Shown piece after piece: positions 19,386 through 28,314 of a DNA stretch of 64,000 bases. This stretch comes from Gracilariopsis chorda. Its lineage: Eukaryota > Rhodophyta > Florideophyceae > Gracilariales > Gracilariaceae. The notes beneath the pieces were generated by a model. The model was not told the DNA's origin. It saw only the letters and a program-made list of their open reading frames with translations, and made no database searches. The DNA lies in contig NBIV01000125.1 of assembly GCA_003194525.1 (NCBI GenBank), positions 124,001 through 188,000 on the forward strand. Direction: 5' to 3'. The position numbers were made by a program, and so were the translations under genes. Within the stretch, counting starts at the first letter, position 1; each line of letters opens with the position of its first letter.

Positions 19386-20483
19386 ATGGCCACCGTTGTT
19401 TCTGAGAACGCCCCGCTGCTGCGCGCCGCACCCACTGTCGCCGCTCGCCGCAATCGCGCCGTCGCCGTCGCCGTCCTGGCGTGGCTTGCAGCCGTGCCGC
19501 TGCTCATTCTGCTGCCGCTGCTGTTCTCCTCGCCCGCGCCGCCGCCGCCGCCGCAGCCGGTGTCGCTGGTGGCCATCGGCGACTGGGGAAGGGACGCGCA
19601 GCACGGGCAGAAGCAGGTGGCGTCCGCTCTGGCATCCGTCATTTCCACGCACCTCAATCACTCCGCAGTCAGCATCATCTCCACGGGCGATAACTTCTAC
19701 AAGAGCGGCGTGAGCAGCACGCGCGATGGCAAGTTCAACAGCTCGTTCGAGGCGGTGTACCACCACCCGCTGTTGCAGACCGTTCCGTGGTACGTGGCGC
19801 TGGGAAACCACGACCATCTGGGCGACATTCACGCGCAGGTGGCCTACAGCAAGCAGTCTAAACGCTGGAACATGCCGCTGCCGTACTTTTCGAAGCGGCT
19901 GTCGCCGCACCTGATGGCGCTCTTTCTGGACACCACCCCGTTCGTGGACGGCGCGTACGGCAAGCAAGCGCGCATCGTCAACCGACAATCGCCGCACGCG
20001 CAGCTGGCGTGGCTGCGCAAGCTGTTGCGCTCTCTGGACGCGCGCACGTACATCCTCGTGGTCGGGCACCACAACATGTACTCCATGTCAATGGACGATC
20101 ATCTAGGCACGCCCTCTGTTCGCGACGCGCTGGAACCGATTCTCAAACCGTACTCCGACCGGCTGCTAGCGTACGTATCCGGACACGAGCACTCGCTCAT
20201 GCACATGCAGCCGACCGTGTCTCCGCACGTGGTGGACCACTTCCTGAGCGGCGCCGGCAGCAAGCTGCACCGCATCGTGGAGCCGCGCGCGGAGGAGCGC
20301 GAAAAGTGGTACAAGTGCTGCGACGTGCTGCCGGTGCTGGCGCAGCCAAGCGCGCCGCGAACCGTGTGGGGCCGCTCCACAAACGGCTTCTTCGTGTTCG
20401 ATTTCGACGGCCGCCGCTTCACGGCGAAGGCGGTGGACGCCGACGCAAACGTCATTTACTCGTACTCGAAGACAATGCGCTGA
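19386..20483 (+). CDS. Membrane-anchored purple acid phosphatase (ACP5-type)
   Basis: Binuclear-metal acid phosphatase of the small ACP5/tartrate-resistant class. All five metal-binding blocks are present: GDWG (65-68), GDNFY (101-105), GNHDH (140-144), VVGHHN (225-230) and GHEH (266-269). Residues 26-48 form one strongly hydrophobic segment after an Arg-rich stretch (AARRNR), suggesting a type II anchor with the enzyme in the lumen or outside. The N-terminal tail carries ENAPLL, which fits an acidic dileucine sorting signal (ExxxLL) and would suit delivery to an acidic vacuole. 365 aa, intronless. Substrate unknown; phosphate scavenging is the usual role. Confidence 0.9.
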   Translation: MATVVSENAPLLRAAPTVAARRNRAVAVAVLAWLAAVPLLILLPLLFSSPAPPPPPQPVSLVAIGDWGRDAQHGQKQVASALASVISTHLNHSAVSIISTGDNFYKSGVSSTRDGKFNSSFEAVYHHPLLQTVPWYVALGNHDHLGDIHAQVAYSKQSKRWNMPLPYFSKRLSPHLMALFLDTTPFVDGAYGKQARIVNRQSPHAQLAWLRKLLRSLDARTYILVVGHHNMYSMSMDDHLGTPSVRDALEPILKPYSDRLLAYVSGHEHSLMHMQPTVSPHVVDHFLSGAGSKLHRIVEPRAEEREKWYKCCDVLPVLAQPSAPRTVWGRSTNGFFVFDFDGRRFTAKAVDADANVIYSYSKTMR

Positions 20484-20897
20484 GGTGCCGCGCAGCAAGC
20501 GGCGTCTGAATCTTTTGAACATTCGCGCGCAGCCACACGCCGCGCGCACGCGCGCTGTCAACCATCCGTCGCCGCCAGCGCCGCGCGCGCCGCTTCACTG
20601 CGCGCCCGCGCCGTCAACGGCCGCGCACCGCCCGTTATCTCCGCAAACCTCTTCGCCGCCGGCCGCACGTTATCTCCGTGCCCTGCTGCCCGCCGCCTTC
20701 TGTACCACCAAAATATACTCCCATCCGCTGCCCTTCACCAACACAGGCGCGCGCACCACCCCGCTGCTACACTATCACACGCATGACAAACAAAACAAAA
20801 ACAAAAAAAAAAAGCTTCATTCCACACGCATTTGCCCACACAACCCTCCCGCATAGCCCACCACCCCCACCCCCCCACACGCAACACTCCCCTCCCC
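20484..20897. other. Convergent 3' region
   Basis: Between the phosphatase and helicase-like gene stops. GC-rich at first, with CG-dense clusters, then an A-rich stretch at 20788-20814. No gene seen. Confidence 0.5.
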
Positions 20898-23800
20898 TCA
20901 CGCCTCTACAACCTCCGCCTCAACCGTCGCCACCTTCCCGTCCGTCCGTTCCACTTGCACTTCAGCTTTCGCACTCATGTCCGCAATCCGGTCGCGCGCC
21001 CCTTTCCACCACTTGTCGTACGTGTTCCCCACCCATGTTCTCTCCACAACCCCACTGTCCACCATTTGCACAGCCCACTCCCCACTCTTCACAGGCCACC
21101 GCTCCATTCCCCGCAACGCCTTCTTCGCCAATTCCCTCACCTCCTCATTCATGTCCGTGTAAACCTCGCTCCGTGAAATAATGTCAAGCGCAGCTCCAAC
21201 TCTTCGCATCTCATACGCCACACAACTCGCCTCGTCGTCCAGTCCACTTACCACTTCACGCCATGACGCCCCATCCACAAACGATCCAACCGCCTCTGCA
21301 AACCTATCACCAAGTGTGCTCGGCACAATTCCAGAAACGCTCCACGTGCGTTCCTCACCGTCCTCCACGTGCCGCCGGTGCAGCTGATACAGTGCCTTCC
21401 AGATTTCCTTCACCGTGCTCCGAATCTTTCCTGGTAGCCCATGTACACCAGCTTCGTCGCTGCCTATCCCATTGCCCTCGCCTGCCAAATCCTCTGCGTC
21501 ACCATTCTCCCGACCCCCGCGCTCCCTGAGTGCCGAGTAATTCAAAGCACCGTCTTCGATATTGTCGCTTTCTCGTTCATCCCCATTCTCCCCGTTTCTG
21601 TCAAGCCCCGTCCACTGCTCCCCAGAACACACAATCCATCCCACCAGTGCTGCAAACTGCGACACGCTCAGCTTGTCCATGTCGTCAATCAGGCACAAGC
21701 ATGCCGCGGCAAACAACGGATATTCGCAAGGAAGAACCGACCCCAGAGCACCAATCGGCGTCATTTCCATCGAACAATCTCCGTTTATCGTCAGAGCATG
21801 ACAGTCTTCCATAACCGCCATCACCGCTTGCTGGTTCAAACGATGATCATTGTGCTTGTTGAACAGCTCTTCTTCGAGTTGATTCTCCCTGCTCTGCAAC
21901 CACTTTATTTCGTCACCCAGCTCGGCTTCCCTTCTTCGAAGCTTTCTCAGCTCCAGGATTTCGTCATCTCTTCCGTACCATTGACACTTCTTGTGCAGCT
22001 CTTGTGCCCTCTCCAAGCGCCTTTTCTGTGCTTCAAACTCTGGAATGCTGAAGGGCACCAGTTCTGGTCTGTCATGCGACGCCACCCGAGCAATTAACTC
22101 GTCAGAGATGCGATGTACGGCTTCTTGCTCCGTCTTATCGATTGGCCGGCAAGTGGCCCACTGCAATTGAGGGTCAATGTCAAATGTGGCCGGGTGCGGC
22201 ATCATGAGCAAGTCAACGTTGGCAACAATCTCGCTCTCTTCCTCTGCCAAAGCCACTACGTCAGCCAATGGTAGCATTGTCCACAATCCGTCAGCAAGAA
22301 TACACACAACCAGGTACCTGCTCTCCATACCAGGGATTCGCTTTCCATCCGCGTCTTGGTCAAGCAGAGTAACAAACACTGCAGAAACCACCCTTTCCTT
22401 CCTTGACGAATCTTGCTCGGTTGCAGTAATTTCGCCAGTTGGCGACTCAGACGCTTTCGACGCTTCTGTCGACCCAGCATCGTTGTCACTGTTTTCCCGC
22501 TCTTCCTCTTTTATTCCTCCCTTCAGCAACCGCTGTTGCCAAGGAACGTCGTCATCGGATTCGGACGCCTTTGCCACTCCAATGATTCCACCCGGCGCAG
22601 TTCCTCGCATCTGAGCAAGCATTCTGTTTTGCAAGACGGCAACGTATCGGCTTTCCATCGCTCTTAACACACGATGCACTTCGTTCATTTTGGCTTCCAG
22701 ACGTTCGTAATCAGCAATGCTGCTCCAGTTCTCCTGCTGTAGCCTTGAAGAAATAGCCGTCTTCTCTACACCCAGTCGTTCAAGCGTAGCCCGAATCGCG
22801 GCTCTTTCCAACCACCCCCTATACGAGTTCAGCGTGTATTCGAAGATAGATTCATAACCATCTGTCCCAAATCGCCTCACAGACCGCAGCACACCGCCAT
22901 ACGACGATGACAGTACACAGTGAGGCTTGTTGACCGGGTAGTCATCAGTAGATGATATGGGCGGTCGACCGACTCGTGGTGCGGTGACATGTTCCTCAGC
23001 GTAGTTGTCTTCACTCGAAAAGATACGATGCAGAACAGTGGAGGTGATTTCATAACCAGCAGCCTCATCATCTACAGATTCATCATACCAAAGCACAATA
23101 AGGTTGCCAACATCATCCTTCTGAACCCGACCTGCTAAAGCAGCAACCGTAGCCGTGTCAATCAAACCTTTTGTGCTGTCATCACATACGCCCAACACGG
23201 ACGCATCGACCAAGACGCTCTTCGCACAAGGCAGCGGAGATATCTCAGCGGTGCCAAGAAACGTGTCAACCGTTAGCAGTGGTATGAAACCAGCTCTGAA
23301 CAGCTCTTCAACCATGAGTCGAACTGTGGGAGCAATTCCGGCATGGACGACACCAATGCCATGACACAGCACATCCAACACATTGATATCCGTATCCGTA
23401 AGCTGGCGTTCATTTGCAGCGCGAAAGGCGGCCACAATGTCTGCAACATGATCTTTGCTATCGTCGTCCCAAAGTAGATTACCTTCCGCACCAAGGGCAC
23501 TCTGTACTGCCGCAGCAGCATCCTCCACCTCCTGTCGCCCCGCCACAAACGCAAGTGCCGGAAACAGTAGCGATGATTCAAACGCAGCTTCTCGGCGTCG
23601 TTTGGCAGCCGCTCGGGACGAGGCGGTTCTTTCCTTTTTTTTGCCCCCTCTCGTTCGCTTTTTACGCGCGTTCTTTCTCACGCTCTTCGCATGGGCAACG
23701 ATCAAAGCAGCAATATCAGCGTACTGAGCTTCCTGAGCAGTGCGAAACATCAAGTTTGAAGTGCTTTCTGCCGAGATGATCTTGATTCCGTGCAAGAAGC

Positions 23801-25049
23801 ACTGGCTATATTTGGGAACAAAGGAGGGTTGTGAAGAGTTGTGAAACATCTCTTTGAGCAATGTAAGCGAGACCTGGACGGGGGAATTGTGCGTGGCGGC
23901 GTTGAATGCAAAAGTTCGGAGCAAAGGGGCGTGCTGTGGGTTTTCAATGCGGTGTAGAAAGGAGGCTTCTCTGGAGGGTGTGATGGACACGATGGAGTTC
24001 TGCACGGTTTCCAACCATAGCGGGAGCAACTGATGGTCGGCATGAGGCAGATCGGCGGTGAATACGCACAGCAAGATCTGACTGGGCAGGGCAAGTAGAA
24101 TGTCCTCCCATTGGGATGCATTTGAGCGGGTAAGCGTATCGACAAAGAGAACAGCTGTATGCTGGATCCAGGGGGCGTGCGCGCAGTCTGTGAGGGCGGT
24201 TTTGATGAGGGCGGGGGAGGTGATGATGACCCTGCTCCGTTCGTCAGGAAGATTAGTGGGCGCTGTGTCAAGATAGAGTTGAAGCTCATGGCGACGATCC
24301 GGGCCCAATTGAGCGCATAAAAGTGTATAGGCGGCCTCTGCGGCACGATGAGACTCGGCGCAGTACACGACAAGCTGTTTCCACAGTCTGTTTCTCATGA
24401 CGACGTCCAGGAAGACAGGGAACTTGTCATGACAGGTAGGGGCGACATAGAGGGCGGAGCGGCGAGACAGAAGAGTTTGCACGACGTCTTTCTGCGGTTC
24501 TGATAGGTTGATGGTGTCGGCAGTGAAGAGCAGTTCACGAATTGTAGCATGTTGAGTGGCGTCGTGCAAAGGAATGTGGGTGTCAAAAAGACCGAAGGAG
24601 GTGTTTGGATGAGGGGAGTGACAGAGATGGGCGTTTTGGGCGCGGATCACCTGCATTGTGTGCAGGTCGATGTAACGGTCTGCAGAGGTGTCCTGGTTGA
24701 GCGCGGAGGAGGTACGGGGCTGGTGCCAGTTTGGGGCGGCGGCAGCTGCGTGCGGCGGCTGCGGCGGCGGGGGGCGGCGGCGACAGGGGGAGCGGGCGAC
24801 GCGGAGGGGACGGAGCGACGGCGGTATGGCCGGGGCGGCGATGAAGAGCGACCATGCCGGAAGGCACATTTCGCTTGGTGGGGCGCTTTCGGACGCGCCG
24901 CTTGCGCTTCGCGTCGGGGCGCTCGGGGGAAGGCGCTGGCGCTCGTGTGTGCTCCAACTGGGAGCGGAGAGCGCGAGATCTGCGCGCGACGGAAAACGGG
25001 ACGTGGACACGTGTCGCGTGGCGACTGGGTAGCTGCAATGACGCGCCAT
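20898..25049 (-). CDS. Ski2-like helicase homolog with lost ATPase motifs
   Basis: 1383 aa, intronless. The layout follows Ski2/Mtr4/ISE2 RNA helicases: two RecA-like regions (about 180-345 and 480-720), an insertion with helical pieces, and a C-terminal DSHCT-like part near 1140-1250 (LGSVLPCEYPLFAAACLCL ... FAALVGWIV). The recognisable stretches include VVHAGIAPTVRLMVEELFRAG followed by FIPLLTVDTFLGTAEISPLP. The active-site motifs are not kept. Walker A reads APTCHDKF instead of APTxxGKT, the DExH box reads FVDTL, the SAT motif reads TAD, and the GRAGR motif reads LAGRVQKDD. It is probably an RNA-binding or scaffold protein rather than an active helicase. The first ~70 residues are Ser/Arg/Ala-rich with few acids and could be a plastid transit peptide, as in ISE2. 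Confidence 0.7.
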   Translation of the reverse strand: MARHCSYPVATRHVSTSRFPSRADLALSAPSWSTHERQRLPPSAPTRSASGASESAPPSEMCLPAWSLFIAAPAIPPSLRPLRVARSPCRRRPPPPQPPHAAAAAPNWHQPRTSSALNQDTSADRYIDLHTMQVIRAQNAHLCHSPHPNTSFGLFDTHIPLHDATQHATIRELLFTADTINLSEPQKDVVQTLLSRRSALYVAPTCHDKFPVFLDVVMRNRLWKQLVVYCAESHRAAEAAYTLLCAQLGPDRRHELQLYLDTAPTNLPDERSRVIITSPALIKTALTDCAHAPWIQHTAVLFVDTLTRSNASQWEDILLALPSQILLCVFTADLPHADHQLLPLWLETVQNSIVSITPSREASFLHRIENPQHAPLLRTFAFNAATHNSPVQVSLTLLKEMFHNSSQPSFVPKYSQCFLHGIKIISAESTSNLMFRTAQEAQYADIAALIVAHAKSVRKNARKKRTRGGKKKERTASSRAAAKRRREAAFESSLLFPALAFVAGRQEVEDAAAAVQSALGAEGNLLWDDDSKDHVADIVAAFRAANERQLTDTDINVLDVLCHGIGVVHAGIAPTVRLMVEELFRAGFIPLLTVDTFLGTAEISPLPCAKSVLVDASVLGVCDDSTKGLIDTATVAALAGRVQKDDVGNLIVLWYDESVDDEAAGYEITSTVLHRIFSSEDNYAEEHVTAPRVGRPPISSTDDYPVNKPHCVLSSSYGGVLRSVRRFGTDGYESIFEYTLNSYRGWLERAAIRATLERLGVEKTAISSRLQQENWSSIADYERLEAKMNEVHRVLRAMESRYVAVLQNRMLAQMRGTAPGGIIGVAKASESDDDVPWQQRLLKGGIKEEERENSDNDAGSTEASKASESPTGEITATEQDSSRKERVVSAVFVTLLDQDADGKRIPGMESRYLVVCILADGLWTMLPLADVVALAEEESEIVANVDLLMMPHPATFDIDPQLQWATCRPIDKTEQEAVHRISDELIARVASHDRPELVPFSIPEFEAQKRRLERAQELHKKCQWYGRDDEILELRKLRRREAELGDEIKWLQSRENQLEEELFNKHNDHRLNQQAVMAVMEDCHALTINGDCSMEMTPIGALGSVLPCEYPLFAAACLCLIDDMDKLSVSQFAALVGWIVCSGEQWTGLDRNGENGDERESDNIEDGALNYSALRERGGRENGDAEDLAGEGNGIGSDEAGVHGLPGKIRSTVKEIWKALYQLHRRHVEDGEERTWSVSGIVPSTLGDRFAEAVGSFVDGASWREVVSGLDDEASCVAYEMRRVGAALDIISRSEVYTDMNEEVRELAKKALRGMERWPVKSGEWAVQMVDSGVVERTWVGNTYDKWWKGARDRIADMSAKAEVQVERTDGKVATVEAEVVEA

Positions 25050-27315
25050 GCTGATTGGATGACGCGCGCGTGTATATCTCAGGGGCCGTTCTATGAGTTG
25101 TTAAATGAAACGAAACTGGAAAAGCATTCTCGAGCAATGAGCCATTTTTCGGTTCAGCCGCGCTGAAGACTCTTCAACGACCGCCGCTCCTCTAGCGCTG
25201 AAACGCTGTGATAACCAAAACCCACTAGCCCACAAGTCCGCTGTGAACTTCGGTTGTAGCAAAAACGCAACACTTGCCGCGCTTGCGCTCTCCGTTACTG
25301 TGTTGTTCGCTAGCACAAGTGCTGCCACGATTGGCGACGAAGCACGTTCTGTTGCTCTCTCTCTCTCTCTCTCTCTTTATGGGTGCCTATGTCTAATTCC
25401 TACATAGCGCAGATCGTTTCTTTTCAAAGAAGCTCACAATCGTCGGCGCTGCATCGCAGTATTAACGCCGCAAAGCGCGACACAACCCGTACACGACACT
25501 GCCAAGTCCGCGCACTACAAAAGACGCGTGAAGGACAACGCTTTCCAATAACTACCAAAACAGCCACAACAAAGCCCGAATGCATACTTGAGAAACATAA
25601 ACTATGCGCTATACTTGTTGGTGTAAAACCACCTCATGGCTCTTGTTCATGAGCAAGCTGTATGAGTGCATGTTCCCTCGTTGTTCTTATGTTCTTCTAC
25701 CTTCTTGAACAAGTCGGAGTGGTAACTCCGCTTACGCTTGTTGAAAAAGTGCATACAATAAGAACAACTGTCTCTCTCTAACTGTCACAGATATCATGTA
25801 ATCCGTTCACCATTACACCCAAGCATGCACAGACAAGGGGACACACTTCTCTCGTGCTTGCGTTGGTGTACGCTCCACTAGAAGCGTCTGTGTATATACT
25901 ATATATGTTGATAAACTTGCCACATTTACTGACACTCGTGAATTTTCAACAACACAGTCCATCAGTGATATATGGTGCAACTTTGTCGTCTGTCTTCTGC
26001 ATTCGGTATTGACAGCGTGATGACGCGACGCTTGTACGTGAGCTTTGAACATTACGGCCTGCAATAAGTATATAATATGTGAACGTGGTAAGCTGTCGTG
26101 CGAGCGAATACACAAGTCGTGCAATGCGATGACGTGTAAAGCCCACCCTCTTTCGGTGCTGATGTACATTCTGCGAGTGAACTCGGGCCACACTCTTAGC
26201 ATAGTTTACGTTTCGTCACTTGCTACTTTGTACTCGATTATCCTGCGGCGACGCAAAGCGTCGAACACAACACACACTCCCCCTTCCGTTGTTGATCACG
26301 TGAAGTGCGCCAGGTGAAAGCAACTTCTATGAAACCAGGTGGATCAGTTTTTGGCTCAACGCCGGGAGAACGCTCATTGGACGGAGCTGCGGGGCGCACG
26401 TGAGGTCAAAGATCACGGAGCGTGCGCACGTGCAAAGTTGCTACAGTACGCGCGGCCCAATCTGCGCACGCGATGATTCATCACCACGCGCGCGGATGAA
26501 TGTGGACTTCACGCCAGTTCATGTTCATCACCGCTAGCTAAAAAGCGAAACGAATTTCAGCTCGCCATTAAACTCTTTCTTCATTTACATGTTCCATGCT
26601 CTAGATTTGAGCACTGCCAACCCACTGCAAGTCTTCTTCAAAGCAAACGCATAATAAAAAAAGGAAGAGAGAAAAAAATAAAACGGTCACCCGAAACAGG
26701 CCACGCAAAGAAAAGGAAAAGTAAACAACTAAACCCCCCTAAGTCGTGTTGCACAAAGACGCAGCTTCCAAACGGCACAAAGAGGAAACAAAACGATAGG
26801 AAAACGAAAGACAGGCTAAAAAGGAAATAAAGATAAGGGCCAGCGTAATCAACATGTACCGGCGATGTGATTGAATAAGCGCCTCTTAACCTGATTGAAA
26901 GCTTCTTCCCGTGCAGGATTACCTGCCTGTGTGACACGGCTTCACGACCCCAGTCAACTCCATGAACCGACAAAGGGCATACCCAACGGTACAAACCAAA
27001 CGTCCACGCTCACAGCACGCAAGCGACCGTCGTGAAGAAGAAAAGACTAAGCCCTCCAGTAGTGGCCCAACGAACATCCCCAAAAAGACAGGGCCACAAA
27101 TCGGAGAGATCCCCAGAAAGAAAAGAAAAAGATCAAGCAGTGACTCAACAGCGTCAAAAAAAAGAAAGACAGAAAGATCTGTCCTTTTCCCCTCCCGGTT
27201 GTCTCACCCCCCCAAATAAAAAAACGGAGACAACAAGCCAGTAGACCGAAATGCAACAACACTGATCGAACAAAACTGCACAAGGAACATGACAAAAGAG
27301 GAGGAGGACAAACAA
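25050..27315. other. Gene-poor spacer upstream of the helicase homolog
   Basis: 25050-25350 is the helicase-homolog upstream region. A (CT)n microsatellite lies at about 25356-25378. 26640-27290 is strongly A-rich on the + strand, so T-rich on the strand of the carbonic anhydrase, and is probably its long 3' UTR or terminator region. Frames in between look random. Confidence 0.5.
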
Positions 27316-28179
27316 TTAGGACACGTAGCAAGTGACCGGACGTTCGTTGAGTGGTTGAACCGGTCGATGATTTCCCTCAATGCTGGTGCCAACCGTTCGG
27401 ACGTAGTCATGCACCTGTCGTTCAGACACGGTCCAGATGTTCATAGACATGAACCAGGTGACACTTTCAGTGCAAGGCGGTGTGGTGAGCGACCCGGAGT
27501 AGGAGCAATATCCCTTGTTATGGTTGACCAGTTGACCCACCGGCACAGCCCATTCTCCACGATCGCTCTTGACGCCTCCCAAAATAGTGGAAAAGACGAC
27601 GTTGTCGCCATATTCCTCAACGACGTTCTGGTAAATTCTGGCGGGATAGGAGGTTTGTTCGGCGTACTCAAACATCATTCCGACCACAGCAAGCGATCCA
27701 TCCTCGGCAGCATGCACCATGTGACATTCAAGCGGATATTCTTTGCCGAACAACTTGTGCTCACTCGGGGAGTGGAAGTGAACATTGATAAGTTCATAGG
27801 TCTTTCCAGCGAAGGAGGTCTTTCCACACGATCCGGATTCGTCGCTGCAGGACATGGCCCAGTTGTAGGAGGAGGCGCCAAAGGTCATGTTTGCGAGCGA
27901 CATTTGAGACTTGGGTCCGGCCGATTTCGGGGCGTATTGAACGTTGGCGGGGAAGTTGATGGGCGATTGCTTTTCTCCTTCCTTGCATGTGGCGAAGTCC
28001 TCCTTGATGTCGCCCCAGCGGGTGGGGTTGTTTGGAAGAGTCATGTCATAACTGAAGTCTCCTTGGGCGCTCTTGACGGGGCAGCCGGCGGTGTCGACCT
28101 CGATTTCCTCGTTCGCCCGCACGGGGAGGGCGACGGACAAGAAGAGTAGAAAGACGGAGGCGGTAGCGAAGAAGTTCAT
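27316..28179 (-). CDS. Secreted alpha-type carbonic anhydrase
   Basis: Zinc enzyme that interconverts CO2 and bicarbonate. Residues 1-22 are a clear signal peptide (MNFFATASVFLLFLSVALPV), so it acts outside the cell or in a lumen, where algae use it for inorganic carbon supply. Zinc ligands are H134 and H136 (INVHFHSPSEH) and H153 (ECHMVHA). EKQSPINF and SYSGSLTTPPCTESV are alpha-class signatures. The frame ends NHRPVQPLNERPV, as the family does, so it is complete at 287 aa. A TATA box lies about 130 bp upstream. An open frame on the opposite strand is a shadow. Confidence 0.95.
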   Translation of the reverse strand: MNFFATASVFLLFLSVALPVRANEEIEVDTAGCPVKSAQGDFSYDMTLPNNPTRWGDIKEDFATCKEGEKQSPINFPANVQYAPKSAGPKSQMSLANMTFGASSYNWAMSCSDESGSCGKTSFAGKTYELINVHFHSPSEHKLFGKEYPLECHMVHAAEDGSLAVVGMMFEYAEQTSYPARIYQNVVEEYGDNVVFSTILGGVKSDRGEWAVPVGQLVNHNKGYCSYSGSLTTPPCTESVTWFMSMNIWTVSERQVHDYVRTVGTSIEGNHRPVQPLNERPVTCYVS

Positions 28180-28306
28180 GATGACGAGTTGGAAAGGACA
28201 GGATGCAAGCGAGAAAGCGGGTGCGAATGAGGAGGAGGGGATGGAGGCTGTGAGTTGCGATGGGATGGAAGGGTGTGGGGTGGGTGAGGGAGGAGGGGGT
28301 GAGGCG

Positions 28307-28314
28307 TATTTATA
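28307..28314 (-). promoter_or_regulatory. TATA box of the carbonic anhydrase gene
   Basis: TATAAATA on the minus strand in a GC-rich background, 128 bp upstream of the start codon. A good position for a core promoter with a ~100-nt leader. Confidence 0.6.

Noticed and set aside
25813-26317. Overlapping frames of 80-130 codons in the helicase-carbonic anhydrase spacer
   Set aside because: Present on both strands in the same place, with no motif and no conserved composition.
27289-28149. 286-codon frame opposite the carbonic anhydrase
   Set aside because: Complete overlap with a gene of clear homology; the frame has no family pattern and is a mirror shadow.
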